DNA of 11,817 bases, from assembly GCA_023451265.1 (NCBI GenBank), contig JAEYAG010000032.1, forward strand, positions 1 to 11,817, given 5' to 3'. Position numbers and translations under genes: made by a program. Shown in pieces: positions 6,751 to 11,817 of the stretch; the stretch's first letter is position 1; each line of letters starts with the position of its first letter. Under the pieces are notes generated by a model. It worked only from the letters and a program-made list of their open reading frames with translations. It was not told the origin of the DNA and did no database searches. Source of the DNA: Actinomycetes bacterium. GTDB lineage: Bacteria; Actinomycetota; Actinomycetes; Actinomycetales; Microbacteriaceae.

Positions 6751-6775
6751 GTCCAGCGCCGCCCGGTTGCCCCAC

Positions 6776-6781
6776 GATAAT
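6776..6781 (+). promoter_or_regulatory. -10 box GATAAT for a leaderless marR transcript
   Basis: GATAAT is one base from the TATAAT consensus and stands out in GC-rich surroundings. It is followed by six G residues and then the ATG at 6788, the spacing at which transcription would begin at or next to the start codon. A -35 element is not evident at 17-18 bp (CCAGCG). The G-run could alternatively serve as a crude ribosome binding site. Confidence 0.55.
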
Positions 6782-6787
6782 GGGGGG

Positions 6788-7285
6788 ATGGCTGCTGAGC
6801 ACGACGAGGTCGACCGGATCGTCGACGCGTGGGGATCGCAGCGCCCCGACCTCGACTTCTCGCCGCTGGAGGTGCTGTCGCGCGTCGACCGACTGTCCCG
6901 CCACCTCGACCGGGCGCGGCGCGAGGCGTTCCGCCGCAGCGACCTGGAGCCGTGGGAGTGGGATGTGCTGTCGGCGCTCCGGCGGGCGGGTGAACCGTAC
7001 CAGCTGAGCCCGAAGCAGCTGCTGCAGCAGACCCTCGTCTCCAGCGGCACCATGACCAACCGGATCGACCGGCTCGTGGGCCGGCGGCTCGTGCGGCGCG
7101 AAGCCGATCCCGCCGACGGCCGCAGCGTGCTGGTGACGCTCACCGAGGAGGGCAGGACGCGGGTGGATGCCGCGATCACGCGCCTCGTCGACGCCGAGGC
7201 GGTGCTGCTGGGCGTGCTGTCCCGGAGCGACCGGGAGCGGCTCGCGGGGCTGCTGCGCAAGCTCAGCCTGAGCTTCGACACCTGA
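6788..7285 (+). CDS. MarR-family winged-helix transcriptional regulator
   Basis: This 165-residue predicted DNA-binding regulator is the only plus-strand gene in the window. An N-terminal dimerisation helix (about 25-50) is followed by the winged helix-turn-helix: EPWEWDVLSALRRAG (54-68), LSPKQLLQQTLVSSGTMTNR (73-92) containing the recognition helix, IDRLVGRRLVRREADPADGR (93-112) leading into the wing, and VLVTLTEEGR (114-123). The last 40 residues form the C-terminal dimerisation helices. MarR proteins are usually dimeric repressors released by phenolic or drug-like ligands or by oxidation; no cysteine is present, so thiol sensing is unlikely. The start at 6788 fits the GATAAT box six bases upstream. 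It faces the ABC-F gene tail to tail and diverges from tRNA-Gln/glmU. Targets are unknown; its own promoter, with the repeat set, is the best candidate. Confidence 0.9.
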   Translation: MAAEHDEVDRIVDAWGSQRPDLDFSPLEVLSRVDRLSRHLDRARREAFRRSDLEPWEWDVLSALRRAGEPYQLSPKQLLQQTLVSSGTMTNRIDRLVGRRLVRREADPADGRSVLVTLTEEGRTRVDAAITRLVDAEAVLLGVLSRSDRERLAGLLRKLSLSFDT

Positions 7286-7294
7286 CGCGCGCGC

Positions 7295-7310
7295 CCCGCG
7301 GCGGCGGGTT
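7295..7310. terminator. Weak candidate terminator between convergent marR and ABC-F genes
   Basis: CCCGC (7295-7299) pairs with GCGGG (7304-7308) around a GGCG loop and is followed by TT, within the 24 bases separating the two convergent stop codons. The stem is short and the U-tract almost absent, so this is a positional guess only. Confidence 0.22.
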
Positions 7311-9145
7311 CAGCCGAGGAGCTCGGTGAGGACGAACCAGCGCTCTTCGAGGGCCGCGACCTCGGCGTCGAGCTCGCCGATCGCCTTCATCTTCTCGCCG
7401 AGCCCCACGTAGTCGGACTGGTCGTGGTCGGCCAGCGCGGTGCGCGCCGCGTCGGCCTGCGCCGTCAGCTTCTCGATGCGCCGCTCCGCCGCGGCGAGCT
7501 CCTTCTGCGCGGCCCGGAGGTCTGCCCCGGCGAGGGCGGGGGCGGATGCCGGGGCGTCGGCCTGTCCGCGAGACCCGCTCTCCGCGCCGCGCGCGCGCTC
7601 GAGTTCGCGCAGCCGCAGGTACTCGTCGATCCCGCCGGGAAGGTGGCGCAGTCGGCCGGCGCCGTCCGGTCCGGCGAGAACGGCGTACTGCTGGTCGGTG
7701 ACGCGCTCGAGGAAGTACCGGTCGTGGCTGACGACGAGGAGTGTGCCGGCCCAGGAGTCGAGCAGGTCCTCGATCGCGGCGAGCATGTCGGTGTCGAGGT
7801 CGTTGGTCGGCTCGTCGAGGATCAGCACGTTCGGCTGGTCGAGGAGGATCAGCAGCAGCTGCAGGCGGCGCTGCTGCCCGCCGGAGAGGTCCTTCACGGG
7901 GGTGGACAGCTGCGCCGAGCTGAAGCCCATCCGCTCCAGCAGCTGCCCCGGTGTGAGTTCGGTCGCCTTCGACCCGGCGCCGATCGTGTAGCTCGTGCGG
8001 AGCCCCGAGATGACGACGCGCACCGGGTCGTTCAGGTGAGGGTCGAGCTCGTCCATCCGCTGCGTGAGGGTCGCGACCTTCACGGTCTTGCCGCGCTTGA
8101 CGCGTCCGCTCGTCGGCTCGACGGTGCCGGCGACGAGACCCAGCAGGGTCGACTTGCCGGCGCCGTTGACGCCCAGGATGCCGGTGCGCTCCCCCGGCGC
8201 GATGCGCCACGTGACGTCGCGCAGCACCTCGCGCGCCGACCCTGAGCCCGTCGACGGGTAGGTGACCCCCGTGTCGAGGAGGTCGACGACGTCCTTGCCG
8301 AGCCGGGTCACCGCGAGCGACTGCAGCTGCACCTTGTCGCGGATCTCGGGCACGTCAGCGATGAGGGCGTTGGCGGCGTCGATGCGGAACCGCGGCTTGG
8401 CCGTGCGGGCCGGCGCCCCGCGACGCAGCCACGCGAGCTCCTTGCGCGCGAGGTTCTGGCGCCGCTGCTCGATGACGGCGGCCTGGCGGTCACGTTCGAC
8501 GCGCTGCAGGATGTACGCCGCGTATCCGCCCTCGAACGGCTCCACGATGCGGTCGTGCACCTCCCAGGTGCGGGTGCAGACCTCGTCGAGGAACCAGCGG
8601 TCGTGCGTGACGACGAGCAGGGCTCCGGATGCCGCGGACCACCGCCGCTTCAGATGCGCGGCGAGCCAGGCGACCGCCTCGACGTCGAGATGGTTGGTCG
8701 GCTCGTCGAGCGCGAGCACATCCCAGTCTTCGACGAGGAGGCGCGCGAGCGCGACACGGCGGCGCTGACCGCCGGAGAGCCCGGCGACCGGGCCGTCCCA
8801 GTCGAGGTCGCCGACGAGCCCTGTGATGACGTCGCGGACGCCGGGGTCGCCGGCCCACTCGTGCTCGGCGCGGTCGCCGACGATGCTCTGCGCGATCGTG
8901 AGGTCGTCATCGAGCGTGTCGCCCTGGTCGAGCACCCCGACGCGCACGCCGGAGCGGACCGTCACCCGCCCGGCATCCGGCTGCAGGCGCCCGGCGAGCA
9001 TGGCCATGAGGCTCGACTTGCCGTCGCCGTTGCGGCCGACGATGCCGATGCGGTCGCCCTCGTCGACGCCGAGCGAGACGCCGTCGAAGACGACTTTGGT
9101 GGGGAATTCCAGGTGAAGGGCCTCAGCCCCGAGCAGATGCGCCAT
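7310..9145 (-). CDS. Two-domain ABC-F family ATPase, Uup-like
   Basis: ABC-F proteins are soluble tandem ATPases without membrane domains; they act on ribosomes as translation factors or antibiotic-protection proteins, and Uup types also affect DNA transactions. The 611-residue product has Walker A GRNGDGKS (37-44), signature LSGGQ (123-127) and Walker B LALDEPTNHLD (144-154, catalytic Glu148) in domain one; the interdomain linker (about 210-270, with AWLRRGAPARTAKPRFR) is Uup-like; domain two has GVNGAGKS (325-332), LSGGQ (420-424) and LILDEPTNDLD (441-451, Glu445). A charged coiled coil (about 541-605) ends the protein, as in Uup. The start at 9145 has GGAG five bases upstream. Residues 297-303 (PSTGSGS) are encoded by a REP-like sequence. 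It lies 44 nt downstream of the acetyltransferase gene. Whether it gives antibiotic resistance cannot be told from sequence. Confidence 0.92.
   Translation of the reverse strand: MAHLLGAEALHLEFPTKVVFDGVSLGVDEGDRIGIVGRNGDGKSSLMAMLAGRLQPDAGRVTVRSGVRVGVLDQGDTLDDDLTIAQSIVGDRAEHEWAGDPGVRDVITGLVGDLDWDGPVAGLSGGQRRRVALARLLVEDWDVLALDEPTNHLDVEAVAWLAAHLKRRWSAASGALLVVTHDRWFLDEVCTRTWEVHDRIVEPFEGGYAAYILQRVERDRQAAVIEQRRQNLARKELAWLRRGAPARTAKPRFRIDAANALIADVPEIRDKVQLQSLAVTRLGKDVVDLLDTGVTYPSTGSGSAREVLRDVTWRIAPGERTGILGVNGAGKSTLLGLVAGTVEPTSGRVKRGKTVKVATLTQRMDELDPHLNDPVRVVISGLRTSYTIGAGSKATELTPGQLLERMGFSSAQLSTPVKDLSGGQQRRLQLLLILLDQPNVLILDEPTNDLDTDMLAAIEDLLDSWAGTLLVVSHDRYFLERVTDQQYAVLAGPDGAGRLRHLPGGIDEYLRLRELERARGAESGSRGQADAPASAPALAGADLRAAQKELAAAERRIEKLTAQADAARTALADHDQSDYVGLGEKMKAIGELDAEVAALEERWFVLTELLG
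8240..8258 (-). repeat. REP-like sequence inside the ABC-F gene
   Basis: The minus strand reads CCCGTCGACGGGCTCAGGG, which includes the 12-bp perfect palindrome CCCGTCGACGGG. From memory it matches 17 of 19 bases of a short repeat seen scattered in Microbacteriaceae and other high-GC genomes (CCCTTCGACAGGCTCAGGG). Here it is in frame and encodes PSTGSGS at the edge of the second ABC domain. Confidence 0.45.
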
Positions 9146-9189
9146 GTCCGCTCCAGGCTACGCGAGCGGTGACGGCCGGGACGCCGCGG

Positions 9190-10503
9190 TCAGTACCAGA
9201 AGCTGAGGCGCGGTGCGGTCGGCCACGCGAACAGACGCGCCACGCGTGCCGAGTCGTCGGCGGCGATCCGGCCGGCGCGGGCGAGGGTGACCGGTGACAC
9301 CCCGCCGAGGAGGACGGCCGACAGCTCTGCGACGCCGAGCCGCACGAGCGGCACGCCGACCGGCGGATCGTCCACCGGGTCGACGGTGGCGGTGCCGTCG
9401 GCATCCGTCGCCAGGACGAACGTGCCGCCCGCGATGCCGAGCGGATCGGCGACTTCGAGCGCCAGGGTGTCCGCGACGTCGTAGCGGCGCGCGGCGAGGG
9501 TCGCGGGCACGTCGAGGATCCGCACGTACTGGTGGTCGCGCACCGTGATCGTGGCGGCCCGCTGGTCGGCGATCATCCACCACAGCGGCTCGGCGGTGGA
9601 CAGCTCGGAGACGTTGATCGTGCCGATGAGATCCAGCGACAGGAAGAAGCGCCAGAGACCGGCATAGGCCTCGTCGGTCGCGGCGACGAGCAGCGAGATG
9701 TCGACGACGGATGCCCTGAAGTCGGCGTGATCCTCCGTGACGCGGTAGACCGCCACCCCGTCGATCCCACCGGCGGGTGTGCGGTACTGCACGACCCGCA
9801 GCTGATCGGCCTTCTCGGCGTCGGGGCGCGTGCCGAAGTAGCGGTCCCAGTGGCCGCCGGGCATCTCGATCTCGCCGGGCGAGTCCCGGCGCACCCGCTC
9901 GTGGAGCTCGACGGCGATCCCGCGCCCCTGCTCGCGGGTGACGAAGTCGATGCGGCCGGGGGCGTCGGGCCCGATCCAGCCGGCGCGGCGCACGTCGATC
10001 TTCCACTGGGCCGCCGCGGCGGCCGGTGCGAAGCCGAACCGGCCGTAGATCGTGGACTCGCTCACGGTCAGCACGGCGACCGGCAGTCCGCGCTCGAGTG
10101 CCGTGCGCAGCTCGCCCGCCATGAGCCGCCGGAGGATGCCGCGGCGTCGGTGGGTCGGTGCGACCGTCACCGAGCTGATGGCGCAGGCCGGCAGCATCCC
10201 GCCCGGGAGCGTGAGGTCGGTCGCCCAGGAGGCGAACGTGGCGACCGGCACCTCGGGTTGGGGCGCCGAGGCGTCGAAGACGCCCAGCTTGCGCCGGTAG
10301 GCGGTGCGGTCGAAGAAGGCCTGCCGCTGGTCGTCGTTGCGCTCGCCGTCGAGGAAGCCACGCGCCACGGCCTCGAGCCACGGATCGGTCTCGGCGCGGG
10401 CGGTGTCGTCGACGCGACGCACCTCGAGACCGTCGGCGGCGAGCGCGTCGGTCATGGTGCGGTCCAGGGACGCGTCGTGGTGGTGGCGACGGTGATCGGT
10501 CAT
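9190..10503 (-). CDS. Eis-like GNAT N-acetyltransferase with SCP2-type C-terminal domain
   Basis: The Eis family uses acetyl-CoA to acetylate amines, including several amino groups of aminoglycosides in mycobacterial Eis, and works as a soluble hexamer. The 437-residue protein has a GNAT core with the acetyl-CoA loop SSVTVAPTHRRRGILRRLM (110-128) and TIYGRFGFA (151-159), where Tyr153 matches the general-acid Tyr126 of Mycobacterium tuberculosis Eis. A second GNAT-like region and a sterol-carrier-like domain (about 330-437) follow, ending in WPTAPRLSFWY; in Eis the C-terminal carboxylate is the catalytic base, here that of Tyr437. The start at 10503 has GGAG five bases upstream (CGGAGCAGCATG); an alternative ATG at 10456 lacks one. 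Between the two lies an odd basic segment, HRRHHH. The gene is 31 nt after ispE and 44 nt before the ABC-F gene, so probably co-transcribed. The native substrate is unknown. Confidence 0.85.
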   Translation of the reverse strand: MTDHRRHHHDASLDRTMTDALAADGLEVRRVDDTARAETDPWLEAVARGFLDGERNDDQRQAFFDRTAYRRKLGVFDASAPQPEVPVATFASWATDLTLPGGMLPACAISSVTVAPTHRRRGILRRLMAGELRTALERGLPVAVLTVSESTIYGRFGFAPAAAAAQWKIDVRRAGWIGPDAPGRIDFVTREQGRGIAVELHERVRRDSPGEIEMPGGHWDRYFGTRPDAEKADQLRVVQYRTPAGGIDGVAVYRVTEDHADFRASVVDISLLVAATDEAYAGLWRFFLSLDLIGTINVSELSTAEPLWWMIADQRAATITVRDHQYVRILDVPATLAARRYDVADTLALEVADPLGIAGGTFVLATDADGTATVDPVDDPPVGVPLVRLGVAELSAVLLGGVSPVTLARAGRIAADDSARVARLFAWPTAPRLSFWY

Positions 10504-10534
10504 GCTGCTCCGTTCGACAGGCGGCGGATGGAGG

Positions 10535-11476
10535 TCAGGGGGTGGTGACGCGGGCGCCGGGCACCGGTCCGTGCACCGGGAACGCCTGCATGCCGTACTC
10601 GGAAAGATCGTGCGCGAGGTCGCGGGCGCCGTCTTCGTCGGTGGCGAGGAAGGCGACGGTCGGTCCTGACCCGGAGACGAGCCCCGCAAGGGCCCCGGCA
10701 TCCTCCCCCGTGCGCAGCACGTCGGCGAGGTCGGGGCGCAGCGACAGTGCGGCGGCCTGCAGGTCGTTGCGGAGGGCGTCGGCGAGAGCCGCCGGGTCGC
10801 CGGCGCGCAGCGCCTGCAGCACGGCCGGATCGACCCGCGGTGCGCCGTGCGCCGGGGCGATGTCGGGCAGGGCGCGCAGCCGGTCGAGCTCGCCGTACAC
10901 GGCCGGCGTGGACAGGCCGCGCCGGCTGAGGACGATCACCCAGTCGAAGCGTCCCCGCACGAGAGCGGGGGCGAGCTCATCACCGCGACCGGTCCCGATC
11001 GCCGTTCCGCCGAGGACCGCGAACGGGACATCGGCGCCGAGCTCGGCGCCCAGCTGCTGGAGCTCCAGAGTGCTGAGCCCCTCGCCGAGCAGCTCGTTGA
11101 CGGCGACGAGGGCGGCCGCGGCATCCGCCGACCCTCCCCCCATGCCGCCGGCGACGGGAACGCCCTTGCGGATGTCCAGATGGATGCCGCCGGTGTACCC
11201 CACGTGTTGTGCGAGGCGCCGCGCCGCGCGCACGGCGAGGTTCGAGCCGTCCAGCGGCACCCCGCTGACGTCGAGGTCGCCGGACACGGCGACCGTGTAC
11301 GCGTCGGCATCCGGCGTCGTCGTCGCCCACACGTCCTCGTACGCCGAGACGGCCTGGTAGACCGAGGCGACGTCGTGATACCCGTCGGGCTGCACGTCGC
11401 CGACGTCGAACGCGACGTTGAGCTTTCCGGGTGCACGCGCGTGCACCCGGCGGGCGGTCGGGGTCGCGAGGCTCAC
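10535..11476 (-). CDS. ispE: 4-diphosphocytidyl-2-C-methyl-D-erythritol kinase
   Basis: IspE is the GHMP-family kinase of the MEP pathway; it phosphorylates the 2-OH of CDP-methylerythritol using ATP, on the way to IPP and DMAPP. The 313-residue product shows the N-terminal APGKLNVAF (15-23, Lys18), DGYHDVASVY (31-40), the glycine-rich ATP loop PVAGGMGGGSADAAAAL (107-123), LGADVPFAVLGGTAIGTGRG (146-165) with catalytic Asp149, and the C-terminal VSGSGPTVAFL (267-277). The start is the GTG at 11476, which overlaps the stop of the upstream reductase gene as GTGA (4 nt), a usual coupled arrangement; a longer open frame upstream merely runs antiphase through that gene. All key residues are present, so it should be active. 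Confidence 0.95.
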   Translation of the reverse strand: MSLATPTARRVHARAPGKLNVAFDVGDVQPDGYHDVASVYQAVSAYEDVWATTTPDADAYTVAVSGDLDVSGVPLDGSNLAVRAARRLAQHVGYTGGIHLDIRKGVPVAGGMGGGSADAAAALVAVNELLGEGLSTLELQQLGAELGADVPFAVLGGTAIGTGRGDELAPALVRGRFDWVIVLSRRGLSTPAVYGELDRLRALPDIAPAHGAPRVDPAVLQALRAGDPAALADALRNDLQAAALSLRPDLADVLRTGEDAGALAGLVSGSGPTVAFLATDEDGARDLAHDLSEYGMQAFPVHGPVPGARVTTP

Positions 11477-11817
11477 GCGGTCGCCGAGCGAGCCCAGAGG
11501 TCGACGTCGATGCGGTCCGACAGCGCGTCGATCTGCTCGAGCTCTTCGGTGTCGAAGGCGGGACCGGACAGGGCCGCGAGATTCTCGTCGAGCTGCTCGG
11601 GGCGAGACGCGCCGATGAGGGCCGAGGTCACGACCTCGTCGCGCAGCACCCACTGGATCGCCAACTGGGCGAGGGTCTGCCCGCGCTCCTGCGCGATGAC
11701 GTTGAGGCTGCGGAGGATCGACAGGGCCTCGTCGCTGAGCCGGCGCCCCGGCAGCGACGTGCGCTGCTGGGCGCGCTCGGCCGTGCCGTCGCCGAGGTAC
11801 TTGTCGGTCAGCAGCCC
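11473..11817 (-). CDS. Aldo/keto reductase, YghZ/L-glyceraldehyde-3-P reductase type, N-terminus outside window
   Basis: Only the last 114 residues are in the window. They read GLLTDKYLGDG at the left edge, then LSDEALSILRSLNVIAQERG, QTLAQLAIQWVLRDEVVTSA, LIGASRPEQLDENLAAL and, near the end, DVDLWARSATA. The block QWVLRDEVVTSALIGASRPE (about 53-72 of this fragment) is the NADPH-binding C-terminal part of AKR enzymes, and the close likeness to E. coli YghZ (AKR14; GLLTGKYL, VTSVLIGASRAEQLEENV) points to NADPH-dependent reduction of L-glyceraldehyde 3-phosphate or methylglyoxal-type aldehydes. The catalytic Tyr/Lys/Asp/His tetrad lies outside. Its stop overlaps the ispE start (GTGA). Family assignment is firm; the substrate subfamily is likely but cannot be checked without the N-terminal half. 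Confidence 0.85.
   Translation of the reverse strand, partial: GLLTDKYLGDGTAERAQQRTSLPGRRLSDEALSILRSLNVIAQERGQTLAQLAIQWVLRDEVVTSALIGASRPEQLDENLAALSGPAFDTEELEQIDALSDRIDVDLWARSATA

Larger units (their letters stand above)
6610..6787. promoter_or_regulatory. Divergent promoter region between tRNA-Gln/glmU and the marR gene
   Basis: These 178 bases hold the control signals for both directions. Toward marR there is a GATAAT -10 box close to the start codon and a set of three related 15-bp repeats upstream of it. Toward the tRNA the best -10 candidate is CAGACT on the minus strand (plus 6645-6650), about 35 nt before the tRNA 5' end, with no recognisable -35. Open frames extending marR upstream through here (from the GTG at 6656 or the ATG at 6671) give low-complexity Pro/Ser/Arg-rich sequence and are not believed to be coding. 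Confidence 0.5.

Noticed and set aside
6656..6787. Upstream start for marR (GTG 6656 or ATG 6671), adding about 40 residues
   Set aside because: The extension is Pro/Ser/Arg-rich and unlike MarR N-termini, it would run through the repeat set, and the ATG at 6788 has an exactly spaced GATAAT box.
3186..7007. Very long plus-strand open frames (over 500 codons) opposite prs, glmU and the P-ATPase gene
   Set aside because: They lie antisense to confidently identified genes, have low-complexity Arg/Gly/Asp/Ala-rich translations with no recognisable domain, and arise from high GC with few stop codons.
7261..7273. GCTCAG-C-CTGAGC palindrome at the end of marR
   Set aside because: It encodes LSLS within the gene, the loop is one base, and no U-tract follows; probably chance or codon repetition.
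9155..9160. TAGCCT as a -10 box for the ABC-F gene
   Set aside because: It is nine bases from the ATG with no -35, and a start there would remove the GGAG ribosome binding site; read-through from ispE and the acetyltransferase gene is simpler.
1..11817. CRISPR arrays, insertion sequences, prophage genes, toxin-antitoxin pairs, riboswitches
   Set aside because: No regularly spaced repeats, transposase or integrase motifs, or recognisable riboswitch folds were seen; the gaps between genes are too short for most of these.

Overview
The window is chromosomal DNA from a high-GC actinobacterium, most likely a Microbacterium or close relative in the Microbacteriaceae. This rests on very high GC, GC-rich third positions, start codons with little or no Shine-Dalgarno leader, and protein variants such as a CtpF-type P-ATPase, an Eis-type acetyltransferase and a Prs with a basic N-terminal extension. 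It is densely packed: no gene-free stretch exceeds about 180 bases. No prophage, insertion sequence, CRISPR array or integrated element is visible.

Layout, read from the right on the minus strand: the C-terminal part of an aldo/keto reductase (YghZ/L-glyceraldehyde-3-phosphate reductase type) overlaps ispE by 4 nt. An Eis-like GNAT acetyltransferase and a two-domain Uup-like ABC-F ATPase follow with short gaps. A MarR-family regulator (plus strand, 6788-7285) converges on the ABC-F gene and diverges from tRNA-Gln(UUG). The tRNA runs on the minus strand directly into glmU (1 nt between the discriminator base and the ATG). glmU overlaps prs by 26 nt. After prs comes a ctpF-like cation P-type ATPase, then an FMN-binding lipoprotein gene, then apbE (FAD:protein FMN transferase), which is cut by the left edge.

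How the genes fit together: ispE supplies isoprenoid precursors (MEP pathway), glmU makes UDP-GlcNAc for peptidoglycan, and prs makes PRPP. This is a housekeeping backbone, with glmU and prs very likely co-translated. The lipoprotein/apbE pair is an extracytoplasmic flavinylation module: ApbE attaches FMN covalently to the lipoprotein, which then carries electrons outside the membrane. Eis-like, ABC-F and MarR sit side by side and could form a drug-response neighbourhood, but that is inference from family membership only.

The points most worth a second look are the tRNA/glmU junction, a three-copy 15-bp repeat set upstream of the marR promoter, two TANNNT-like -10 boxes spaced for leaderless mRNA, a palindrome in the ctpF promoter, a REP-like sequence inside the ABC-F gene, unusual ion-site residues in the P-ATPase, and strong over-representation of GGATGCC/GGCATCC across all genes. 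I do not see a clearly new multi-gene system.
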